Positions 1-5,965 of a DNA stretch of 6,022 nt are shown in pieces. Source of the DNA: Pontimonas sp. (lineage in GTDB: Bacteria > Actinomycetota > Actinomycetes > Actinomycetales > Microbacteriaceae); the NCBI GenBank assembly GCA_017852615.1, contig JAFMKX010000053.1, positions 1-6,022 of the forward strand. Reading direction: 5' to 3'. The notes below the pieces were generated by a model that saw only the letters and a program-made list of their open reading frames with translations, ran no database searches and was not told where the DNA came from. Numbering within the stretch: the stretch's first letter is position 1; each line of letters begins with the position of its first letter. The position numbers were made by a program, and so were the translations under genes.

Positions 1-97
1 CCGCATCCAAGCGACGCTTCTTCCCATCCCACGTCGGCGCCTTAAACCTCAACAACGGCGCCAACTCAGAAGGCCTCGGAAAACGACGCTTAACCAT
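1..97 (-). CDS. lldD: L-lactate dehydrogenase / FMN-dependent alpha-hydroxy-acid oxidising protein, N-terminal fragment (runs off left edge)
   Basis: Only the first 32 codons are present; the gene continues past the left edge. Reading from the ATG at 97-95, the peptide begins MVKRRFPRPSELAPLLRF and ends KKRRLDA. This matches the N-terminal extension I know from actinobacterial LldD-type proteins, where a PR-x-x-(E/D)LAPLL-x-F segment and a KKRRL segment precede the FMN-binding TIM barrel. The family oxidises L-lactate to pyruvate, passing electrons to the respiratory chain or to oxygen. The start overlaps the end of rhaB by 8 bases and has a good Shine-Dalgarno of its own. Being last of the visible operon genes, it would consume the L-lactate made by RhaEW; that role is inferred from context. 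The catalytic His/Arg residues lie outside the window, so a related hydroxy-acid oxidase with another substrate cannot be excluded. Confidence 0.82.
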   Translation of the reverse strand, partial: MVKRRFPRPSELAPLLRFKAPTWDGKKRRLDA

Positions 98-1523
98 GGG
101 TAGACCCCTCACTGTCCATCGGTTGATAGCTCACTAAATCAGCAGTGGATCGAACCAGAGCCCGCATCGACTGAAGATCACCGCTGATGAGACCCGCTGC
201 TCGCGCTTGGACCAAAATATTTCCTACCGCTGTGGCCTCGACCGGACCCGCCACGACGGGGATGCCAGCATGATTGGCCACAGATTGACAGAGATCAGCA
301 ATCGCAGAGCCCCCACCGACCATACAAATCTCATCAATCGTGGTCGCACAGAGTGAACCTGCCGTGTGAACAGCAAGCGCCATAGCCGAAGCGAGGCTCT
401 GGATGATGCTGGCAACAATCGCAACGGGCTCGTCCACGTGAGCAACGCCGTGCGATTGGCACCAGGATCGGATGCGCGAGGGAATATCACCAGGTGCCAT
501 AAAGACAGGGTCATTCACATCGAACAGAGAGATCTCACCGGAATAGTCGTGAGCAGCCTCGACGAATTCCTCAACACTGCGAGGGTCTCCCTTCAAATTC
601 CACTGGGCAACGCTTTCGTTGAGGAGCCACAAGCCCATCACGTTGTGCAAAAAACGAATGCGACCATCAACACCGCGCTCATTGGTGAAGTTTGCTTCGC
701 GGGCAGCATCCGTGAGGATAGGCCGCGCTACCTCAACACCCACAAGTCCCCAGGTGCCACAAGAAATGTAGGCGCTGGAGGCACTGCGCATCGGAGCTGC
801 TACTACCGCAGATGCAGTGTCGTGTGACCCCACCGACACTACGGGTGCACTGAACCCGACTTCAGTGGCAATGCTGTCTCGGAGTGCACCCAGCGGCTGG
901 CCTGGATTAATTAGGGGTGGAAATAAATCCATTCGAGCGCCTGTGGCGCCCACTAACTCTGGGCTGAACTCCCCGGTCTCCACGTCCAGCAAACCCGAGG
1001 TTGAGGCGTTTGTGATTTCAGCTCGTTGCTCTCCGGTAAGCCAGAAGTTAATCAAATCGGGAATCATTAACAACACCTCGGAATCCCCAGCACCACCATC
1101 CCACTCTTCGGTGGCCAACTGGTAGAGGGTGTTGATCGGCAGAAACTGGAGCCCGTTCTTGCTAAAGAGATCAGGGAAAGGGAAAGTTCGGTGAACCTTT
1201 TCCACCCCACGCTCTGTTCGAGCGTCCCGATAGTGAAAAGGCTCGGAGAGCAGAACTCCCGCTGAGAGTAAGCCGTAATCAACGGCCCACGAATCCACGC
1301 CGATGGAGGTGATGGTCCCTGTTCTCTTGCCCGCAATCTTCAGCCCCACGAGGATTTCTTCAAAGAGTCCCGTAATGTCCCACTTGAGTCCTTCAGGCGT
1401 CTCGACCGGACCGTTGGCAAAGCGATGAACGACCTCATAGCTCAGGTGGTCTGGCCCCACAGACGCTTCAATAACTCGGCCACTGGTGGCACCAAGATCA
1501 ATAGCAAGAATGCGGGAACTCAT
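90..1523 (-). CDS. rhaB: Rhamnulokinase (L-rhamnulose kinase), FGGY family
   Basis: Cytoplasmic kinase that phosphorylates L-rhamnulose with ATP to L-rhamnulose-1-phosphate, the second step of L-rhamnose breakdown. At 477 residues it has normal length for the family. FGGY motifs occur in order: the phosphate-binding DLGATSGR at residues 9-16, GVDSWAVDYGLL around 75-86, HYRD at 97-100, GSHDTASAV at 232-240 with D235 as the expected catalytic base, CGTW at 255-258 opening the second actin-like domain, and the adenosine-side VGGGS (402-406) and GPVEATAVGN (426-435). The HDTASAV form and the HYRD segment favour rhamnulokinase over xylulokinase or glycerol kinase, and the isomerase and aldolase neighbours agree. 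The ATG overlaps the rhaEW stop as ATGA. No strong ribosome-binding site precedes it (only a GGCGG run about 15 bases upstream), so translation probably depends on coupling to rhaEW. The 3' end overlaps lldD by 8 bases. No missing catalytic residue is apparent. Confidence 0.95.
   Translation of the reverse strand: MSSRILAIDLGATSGRVIEASVGPDHLSYEVVHRFANGPVETPEGLKWDITGLFEEILVGLKIAGKRTGTITSIGVDSWAVDYGLLSAGVLLSEPFHYRDARTERGVEKVHRTFPFPDLFSKNGLQFLPINTLYQLATEEWDGGAGDSEVLLMIPDLINFWLTGEQRAEITNASTSGLLDVETGEFSPELVGATGARMDLFPPLINPGQPLGALRDSIATEVGFSAPVVSVGSHDTASAVVAAPMRSASSAYISCGTWGLVGVEVARPILTDAAREANFTNERGVDGRIRFLHNVMGLWLLNESVAQWNLKGDPRSVEEFVEAAHDYSGEISLFDVNDPVFMAPGDIPSRIRSWCQSHGVAHVDEPVAIVASIIQSLASAMALAVHTAGSLCATTIDEICMVGGGSAIADLCQSVANHAGIPVVAGPVEATAVGNILVQARAAGLISGDLQSMRALVRSTADLVSYQPMDSEGSTHG
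105..110 (-). promoter_or_regulatory. Shine-Dalgarno of lldD inside the end of rhaB
   Basis: On the minus strand GAGGGG lies 7 bases before the ATG at 97-95. It is the best ribosome-binding site in the operon and fixes the lldD start even though that start lies inside the last codons of rhaB. It suggests lldD can be loaded by ribosomes independently as well as by coupling. Confidence 0.6.
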
Positions 1524-3553
1524 CGAAGGAAAGCCGCCGCCACTCCCGAGTCCACAGGTAAATGCATACCCGTGGTCAGGGTTAGATCGGGACCGGTGAG
1601 AACAGATACAGCATCCGCAATGCTTTCGGGGAGAACTTCCTTCTTCAAAATGGTGCGTTGCGCGTAGAAGGTACCGAGGTCTTCTTCTTTGACACCATAC
1701 GTCTTGGCCCGATTCGCGCCCCAGCCAGCGGCAAAAATACCCGAACCTCGAACGACACCATCCGGATTGATGCCATTGACCCGAATGCCATATTCCCCCA
1801 GTTCAACTGCTAACAATCGAACCTGGTGAGCTTGATCAGCCTTTGTCGCCGAATAGGCAATGTTGTTCGGGCCGGCGAATACCGAGTTTTTCGAGGAAAT
1901 ATAGATAACGTCGCCGCCCATTTCCTGATCCATCAAAATCCTCGCCGTCTCTCTCGAAACGAGGAATGAACCTTTGGCCATGATGTCGTGCTGGAAATCC
2001 CAGTCCGCTTCCGTTGTTTCTAACAACGGTTTGGATAGCGAAACACCAGCATTATTAACAACAATGTCCAGGCCCCCAAAAGTGCGAACCGCGAGGCTCA
2101 AAGCCGAGGTGATCGCTTTCTCACTTCTGACGTCAATGGCCACACCCAGTGCAACGTCCGTGCTACCAATTTCGGCAGCCACAGCTTTAGCTTTTGCCTC
2201 ATCGACATCGGCAATCACCACGTGAGCCCCGTCGGCTGCCAACCTGTGGGCGATGGCTTTCCCGATGCCCGAGGCGGCACCTGTGACGAAAGCCACCTTG
2301 GTGGCGTGAGATTTTGGCTTGGGCAATCGCTGTAATTTTGCCTCTTCAAGCGCCCAGTATTCGATACGGAATTTTTCACGCTCTGAGATGGGTTTATAAC
2401 TGCTCAGCGCTTCAGCACCACGCATCACATTGATGGCGTTGATATAAAACTCACTTGCCACCCGCGCCGTTTTTTTATCCGGTCCGTAGGAGAACATGCC
2501 AATTCCGGGAACAAGAATGACCAGTGGATCCGCTCCCCGCATGGCGGGTGAATCAGCGTCGGCAAACTTCTCGTAATACTTGGCGTAGTTTGCGCGGTAG
2601 GACTGATGAAGTTTCTTAATGCGAGCAACCACCACATCCATAGGTGCACTCGGGGGGAGATCCACCACCATGGGGCGAACTTTGGTCCGCAAGAAGTGGT
2701 CAGGGCACGAAGTGCCCAAGGCAGCCAGCGATCCATGTTTAGCGCGAGCCAAAAAGTCCAACACAATCGGATCATCGCAATAGTGGCCCACCATGCGCTT
2801 GTCTGTTGAAGCAAGCCCTCTCAATAGCGGCGCTAACGCAGCAGCGCGCTCGTGACGAGACTTCGTCGCCAAGGGCTGGTTCTCTTTGATCAGTGTGCCA
2901 AAGGGTTCACTCTTACCGTGCTGGTCAATGTATTTTTGCGCAGTGTTAATGATCCAAAGGGAATTCTTTTCGCACTCATCGCTCGTGTCGCCCCAGGCAG
3001 TGATGCCGTGGCCGCCAAGAATACATCCGACGGCGTCAGGGTTTTTTTCCTTAATCTCCGCCATATCCAAACCCAATTGAAACCCTGGTCTGCGCCAGGG
3101 CACCCAGGCAACCTTGGATCCAAAAATTTTCGCGGTCAGCGCTTTACCGTCTGCTGCAGTGGCAATGGCGATCCCAGAATCGGGGTGGAGGTGGTCCACA
3201 TGAGCCGCATCGACCAAAGCATGCATGGCCGTATCAATCGACGGCGCCGCGCCGCCTTTGCCATGAGCACAGTATTCAAAGGCCGCAACCATCTGATCTT
3301 CGTGGTCTAGACCGGGATACACGCTCTTAAGCTGGTGGACCCGGTCTAGTTGCAAGACAGCAAGTCCTTCTTCGGACAACGTCCCCAGGTCTCCGCCTGA
3401 GCCTTTCACCCACAAGAGGTTGATATTGGCTCCGGTAACGGGGTCAAGACCCTTGCCCTTCGCACTCGTGTTACCGCCTGCAAAATTGGTGTTCTTAGGG
3501 TCGCTGCCTAATCTGCGTGATCGGGCAATCAAATCGCGCGCGGGCTTGCTCAT
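1520..3553 (-). CDS. rhaEW: Bifunctional L-rhamnulose-1-phosphate aldolase / L-lactaldehyde dehydrogenase (RhaE-RhaW fusion; often annotated RhaD)
   Basis: A two-domain cytoplasmic enzyme of 677 residues. The N-terminal half is a class II (zinc) aldolase/adducin domain that cleaves L-rhamnulose-1-phosphate to DHAP and L-lactaldehyde: FAGGNTS at 24-30, KGSGGDL at 50-56, DHLHPDS at 120-126 with H121 and H123 as likely metal ligands, and GGHG at 180-183 supplying the third His. The C-terminal domain, from about residue 419, is a short-chain dehydrogenase that oxidises lactaldehyde to L-lactate: TGAASGIG at 424-431, D449 after the second strand (favours NAD), NNAG at 500-503, a catalytic Ser at 553/554, and YSATK with Y567 and K571. 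Domain order and length match the aldolase/alcohol dehydrogenase fusion family. I chose the ATG at 3553-3551 (MSKPARDLI), which touches the rhaI stop as TGATG and has GGGG 6 bases upstream. An ATG four codons earlier (3565-3563) is in frame but poorly spaced from any ribosome-binding site. The 3' end overlaps rhaB by 4 bases. Confidence 0.95.
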   Translation of the reverse strand: MSKPARDLIARSRRLGSDPKNTNFAGGNTSAKGKGLDPVTGANINLLWVKGSGGDLGTLSEEGLAVLQLDRVHQLKSVYPGLDHEDQMVAAFEYCAHGKGGAAPSIDTAMHALVDAAHVDHLHPDSGIAIATAADGKALTAKIFGSKVAWVPWRRPGFQLGLDMAEIKEKNPDAVGCILGGHGITAWGDTSDECEKNSLWIINTAQKYIDQHGKSEPFGTLIKENQPLATKSRHERAAALAPLLRGLASTDKRMVGHYCDDPIVLDFLARAKHGSLAALGTSCPDHFLRTKVRPMVVDLPPSAPMDVVVARIKKLHQSYRANYAKYYEKFADADSPAMRGADPLVILVPGIGMFSYGPDKKTARVASEFYINAINVMRGAEALSSYKPISEREKFRIEYWALEEAKLQRLPKPKSHATKVAFVTGAASGIGKAIAHRLAADGAHVVIADVDEAKAKAVAAEIGSTDVALGVAIDVRSEKAITSALSLAVRTFGGLDIVVNNAGVSLSKPLLETTEADWDFQHDIMAKGSFLVSRETARILMDQEMGGDVIYISSKNSVFAGPNNIAYSATKADQAHQVRLLAVELGEYGIRVNGINPDGVVRGSGIFAAGWGANRAKTYGVKEEDLGTFYAQRTILKKEVLPESIADAVSVLTGPDLTLTTGMHLPVDSGVAAAFLR

Positions 3554-4716
3554 CAAGCGCCCCATCCCATTTGCTGGCCGCCCACTCGCTCTGCGGAAAT
3601 CTTCTCGAGATGTCCACTCGAGCGATAAGCGTCGAAGGGTTCACGAGGTAGTCCCCGGCTATCACGCCAGTCAGCTAATGCCGCACGCACATCGGTGTTG
3701 AACGCGTCCATCAAGACAGCATTAGCGCCCAAAACATCTCCCGAAATTTCCGCTGCGTCGAGGGCCTTGAGGTCCACCAAGAGCACCTTCGCCGTCATTT
3801 CTTGAACATTGAGCACGCTTCGGATTTGTCCAGGGATCTTGTCCTCAATGTTGTGGCACTGATCCAGCATGAAAGCAACGGATGAGTCCTCATCGAAGCC
3901 ACCGTTGCGGTAAACCTCAAAAATAATGCGGAAGAGCTGGAAAGGATCAGCGGCGCCGACGATCAAATCGTCATCAGCATAAAAACGCGAGTTGAAATCG
4001 AATGACCCCAAACGGCCAAGACGAAGAAGCTGCGCAACAATGAATTCAATGTTGGTTCCTGGAGCATGGTGTCCTGTGTCGAGACACACTGCCGCCTTGT
4101 CCCCCAAAGCCTGCACCTGAACAAACGCAGTCCCCCAGTCGGGAACATCCGTGTGGTAAAAAGCCGGCTCAAAAAACTTGTACTCCAAGACCATCCGCTG
4201 GTTATCACCCAAACGTTCGTAGATCGCCTGCAGCGATTCATGGAGGCGGTCTTGGCGAGCACGAATATTAACCTGGCCTGGGTAGTTAGAGCCATCAGCC
4301 AACCAAATTTTCACATCCTGTGACCCAGTTTCCCCCATGATGTCGATGCATTCAAAGTGATGGTCGATAGCGGCTTGACGAATCTTCTTATCGATGTGGG
4401 TGAGCGAACCAAAGCGATATTGGTCGTCTTGAAAGGTGTTGGAATTGATGGTCCCGAGCGAGACGCCTAAATCTTCTGCGTGAGTCTTGAGCTTGGCGAA
4501 ACTGTCCACTTTGTCCCATGGAATATGTAACGCAACGCTCGGGGCAAGGCCTGTGAACTCGTGGACCTTGGCTGCATCTTCAATCTTTTCAAAAGGGTCG
4601 CGCGGCGTGCCGGGGGTTGTGAACACCTTGAACCGGGTGCCGGAGTTCCCAAAGGCCCATGACGGAAGCTCAATTGCTTGGGCCTCGAGGACATCTTTCA
4701 TTTTCTGTGTGAACAT
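3553..4716 (-). CDS. rhaI: L-rhamnose isomerase, RhaI type (Streptomyces subtype)
   Basis: Metal-dependent TIM-barrel isomerase converting L-rhamnose to L-rhamnulose in the cytoplasm, the first pathway step. At 387 residues it has a length usual for the RhaI group rather than E. coli RhaA. Aligning spacing with the ligands published for Pseudomonas stutzeri and E. coli enzymes places E178 and K180 (LEYK), D213 and H216 (CLDTGHH), D248 and D250 (YADDDL) and D285 (MLDQCHN) at the two-metal centre. The position 27 residues after D213, a metal-binding His in those enzymes, is D240 here (FDFN). The start is the ATG at 4716-4714, with a weak purine-rich site GAGAAG 7 bases upstream. The frame stays open to a GTG at 4809, but that extension crosses a stem-loop and does not resemble the family. 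First gene of the operon, divergent from the LacI-type regulator; its stop touches the rhaEW start. Confidence 0.93.
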   Translation of the reverse strand: MFTQKMKDVLEAQAIELPSWAFGNSGTRFKVFTTPGTPRDPFEKIEDAAKVHEFTGLAPSVALHIPWDKVDSFAKLKTHAEDLGVSLGTINSNTFQDDQYRFGSLTHIDKKIRQAAIDHHFECIDIMGETGSQDVKIWLADGSNYPGQVNIRARQDRLHESLQAIYERLGDNQRMVLEYKFFEPAFYHTDVPDWGTAFVQVQALGDKAAVCLDTGHHAPGTNIEFIVAQLLRLGRLGSFDFNSRFYADDDLIVGAADPFQLFRIIFEVYRNGGFDEDSSVAFMLDQCHNIEDKIPGQIRSVLNVQEMTAKVLLVDLKALDAAEISGDVLGANAVLMDAFNTDVRAALADWRDSRGLPREPFDAYRSSGHLEKISAERVGGQQMGWGA

Positions 4717-4749
4717 CAGCGTTCTTCTCTTCCCGACGTAACTTTCAGG

Positions 4750-4762
4750 TCTCGCGACGAGA
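4750..4762 (-). other. Small stem-loop in the rhaI leader
   Basis: TCTCG and CGAGA form a perfect 5-bp stem around a 3-base loop. It lies about 34 bases before the rhaI start and downstream of the larger hairpin. It could help keep the 5' end folded or be chance; there is no U-run after it, so it is not an intrinsic terminator. Confidence 0.3.
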
Positions 4763-4778
4763 GTTAGGAGGCACTCAA

Positions 4779-4804
4779 CCTGGGGATCAGAAATGTTCCC
4801 CAGG
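4779..4804 (-). other. 8-bp perfect stem-loop in the rhaI 5' leader
   Basis: CCTGGGGA (4779-4786) and TCCCCAGG (4797-4804) are exact inverted repeats around a 10-base spacer. In the rhaI transcript this gives a GC-rich hairpin about 62 bases upstream of the start codon. It is followed by UUGAGUGCC rather than a U-run, so it does not look like a complete terminator. It may stabilise the mRNA, take part in attenuation, or in DNA form be a site for a dimeric regulator. What is seen is the repeat; the role is unknown. Confidence 0.5.
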
Positions 4805-4830
4805 ACCACAACCCCGCATCAACGCTCGTG

Positions 4831-4844
4831 TTGAAACGATTCAA
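4831..4844. promoter_or_regulatory. LacI-type operator candidate O1, downstream of the rhaI promoter
   Basis: TTGAAACGATTCAA is a near-perfect palindrome (12 of 14 positions symmetric) with a central CG, the pattern favoured by LacI-family proteins whose hinge leucine opens a CpG step. It lies about 15-28 bases after the predicted rhaI transcription start, so a bound repressor would block the polymerase early in rhaI transcription. The regulator next door is the natural candidate ligand-controlled protein for this site. Assigned from sequence symmetry and position only. Confidence 0.65.
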
Positions 4845-4865
4845 TTTCGATGTAACTGTAACCTT

Positions 4866-4890
4866 GTCATACCAGAAGAGAAAATGTCAA
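4866..4890 (-). promoter_or_regulatory. Predicted rhaI operon promoter
   Basis: On the minus strand a consensus -35 TTGACA (4890-4885) is followed after 13 bases by TATGAC (4871-4866), preceded by TG and one base as in an extended -10. The spacer is shorter than the usual 17, so the exact -10 is uncertain. Transcription would begin near 4859, leaving a leader of about 140 bases that contains O1 and both stem-loops. No better promoter was seen between this site and rhaI. Confidence 0.4.
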
Positions 4891-4909
4891 AGCGCCCTGG
4901 GAATTTTTT

Positions 4910-4915
4910 TATAAC
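4910..4915 (+). promoter_or_regulatory. Possible -10 box of the LacI-type regulator gene
   Basis: TATAAC follows a run of T and matches 5 of 6 bases of the -10 consensus, about 50 bases before the regulator's ATG. No convincing -35 lies 16-18 bases upstream. It shares bases with operator candidate O2, which would give the regulator control of its own gene. Confidence 0.35.
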
Positions 4916-4921
4916 GTTTCA
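4910..4921. promoter_or_regulatory. LacI-type operator candidate O2, overlapping the regulator's own promoter
   Basis: TATAACGTTTCA shares the CG-centred core of O1: one half (CGTTTCA) is a perfect TGAAACG half-site and the other is degenerate. Its centre is 78 bases from that of O1, so the pair brackets the divergent promoters. It would be a weaker site than O1, suited to autoregulation or to looping with O1. Confidence 0.5.
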
Positions 4922-4963
4922 GGACCCATTGTTTTAGAGCAATCGAAAGGTGTCGTAGCCAAA

Positions 4964-5962
4964 ATGTCAGCCAGCATTAAAGACGTCGCCCTTCACGCGG
5001 GAGTATCGGTTGGGACCGTATCCAACGTCATGAACCACCCCTCGAGGGTAAGTAACGACACTGTTGCCAAAGTTCAACGCGCGATTAGCGCATTAGGTTT
5101 TGTCAGAAATGACGCCGCTCGACAACTGCGTGCCGGCGAAAGCAAAACCATCGCGATGATGGTGTTCGATGCAGCGAACCCTTTCTTCACCGATATTGCC
5201 CGCGGGGCAGAAGATGCGGCAGCGAAGGACGGTTTTTCCGTCATCCTTGCCAACACATCAGAGTCAAGCACCCGGGAACTGGGTTATTTGGACCTCTTTG
5301 AGGAACAACGAGTAAGGGGAATTTTAATTTCCCCCTATGGAGAGGTCGAAGATCGTCTCCAAGCGCTCAAAAAATTTGGAATTCCTTCGGTGCTTGTTGA
5401 CCGAGTAAGCAACAGCCAGGTCTTTAGCTCGGTCTCGGTTGATGACGTAGCAGGTGGACACATTGCGGCAAGCCACCTCTTATCCCTCGGTCGACGCACG
5501 CTTGGTTTTGTCGGCGGGCCATTGGAAATTCCCCAAGTTGGGGACCGGCTTGTCGGAGCCCAACAAGCAGCATCGGAATACCAGGAGTGCAGTCTCCGGG
5601 TTTTTGAAACCACTGCCACCACAGTTCTAGAGGGCCGCAGGATTGGGGAAGCTATCGCCGCCATGGAACCGAAGGAGCGACCTAATGGGCTTTTTGCGGC
5701 CAACGACTTGGTTGCGCTGGGACTGCTTCAGGCACTAGTCGCCGCAAACCACTTGAACGTGCCTCGCGACATTGCACTGGTGGGCTACGACGACATCGAC
5801 TTCGCTACTTCAGCGATTGTTCCCCTGACTTCTATTCGCCAGCCCAGTCAACTCATAGGTGAAACAGCGCTCGAAATACTTGCCGAAGAGGCACTAGATC
5901 CCACACAGCCGCCCCAGAAGGTGGTTTTTCAACCCGAACTTGTCATTCGGGCTTCGGCCTAA
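4964..5962 (+). CDS. LacI-family transcriptional regulator, probable rhamnose-operon repressor
   Basis: A 332-residue LacI/GalR-type regulator, expected to be cytoplasmic and dimeric. The N-terminal helix-turn-helix spans residues 4-23 (IKDVALHAGVSVGTVSNVMN), followed by the hinge near 50-58 with L55-R56 for minor-groove insertion at a central CpG. The rest is a periplasmic-binding-protein-like sugar-sensing core: FDAANPFF at 68-75, VRGILISP at 117-124, LVDR at 144-147, AANDLVALG at 245-253, GYDDIDF at 274-280 and SIRQP at 290-294. No motif is missing. It is divergent from rhaI, and two CG-centred palindromes lie between them, so control of the rhamnose operon is likely; the effector (rhamnose, rhamnulose or a phosphate) cannot be read from sequence. 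The ATG gives the standard family N-terminus; the only ribosome-binding site is GAAAGG, 13 bases upstream and therefore weak. Its stop lies 3 bases from the convergent guaA stop. Confidence 0.92.
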   Translation: MSASIKDVALHAGVSVGTVSNVMNHPSRVSNDTVAKVQRAISALGFVRNDAARQLRAGESKTIAMMVFDAANPFFTDIARGAEDAAAKDGFSVILANTSESSTRELGYLDLFEEQRVRGILISPYGEVEDRLQALKKFGIPSVLVDRVSNSQVFSSVSVDDVAGGHIAASHLLSLGRRTLGFVGGPLEIPQVGDRLVGAQQAASEYQECSLRVFETTATTVLEGRRIGEAIAAMEPKERPNGLFAANDLVALGLLQALVAANHLNVPRDIALVGYDDIDFATSAIVPLTSIRQPSQLIGETALEILAEEALDPTQPPQKVVFQPELVIRASA

Positions 5963-5965
5963 GAC

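Noticed and set aside
366..1125. Plus-strand open frames opposite rhaB (366-827 and 817-1125)
   Set aside because: They are antisense to a well-conserved kinase, show no recognisable domain and have low-complexity composition; they are shadows of rhaB codon use.
2852..3310. Plus-strand 152-codon open frame opposite the aldolase domain
   Set aside because: It is antisense to the conserved zinc-binding region of RhaEW and resembles no known protein.
3554..3565. Upstream ATG of rhaEW giving four extra residues (MGRL)
   Set aside because: Possible, but it lacks a properly spaced ribosome-binding site; the next ATG has GGGG upstream, touches the rhaI stop and gives a more family-like N-terminus. 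The difference is four residues.
3963..4295. Second minus-strand frame of 110 codons inside rhaI
   Set aside because: It is an out-of-frame reading of the isomerase active-site region, with no family resemblance.
4766..4795. Perfect AGGAGG on the plus strand followed by an ATG at 4793
   Set aside because: The spacing to the ATG is 21 bases and the frame ends after 13 codons, so it is not a credible small gene; it lies in the rhaI leader on the other strand.
4717..4809. In-frame N-terminal extension of RhaI by 31 residues, from a GTG at 4809
   Set aside because: It starts at GTG with no suitable ribosome-binding site, crosses the 8-bp stem-loop and does not resemble RhaI N-termini, whereas the ATG at 4716 gives the usual family length.
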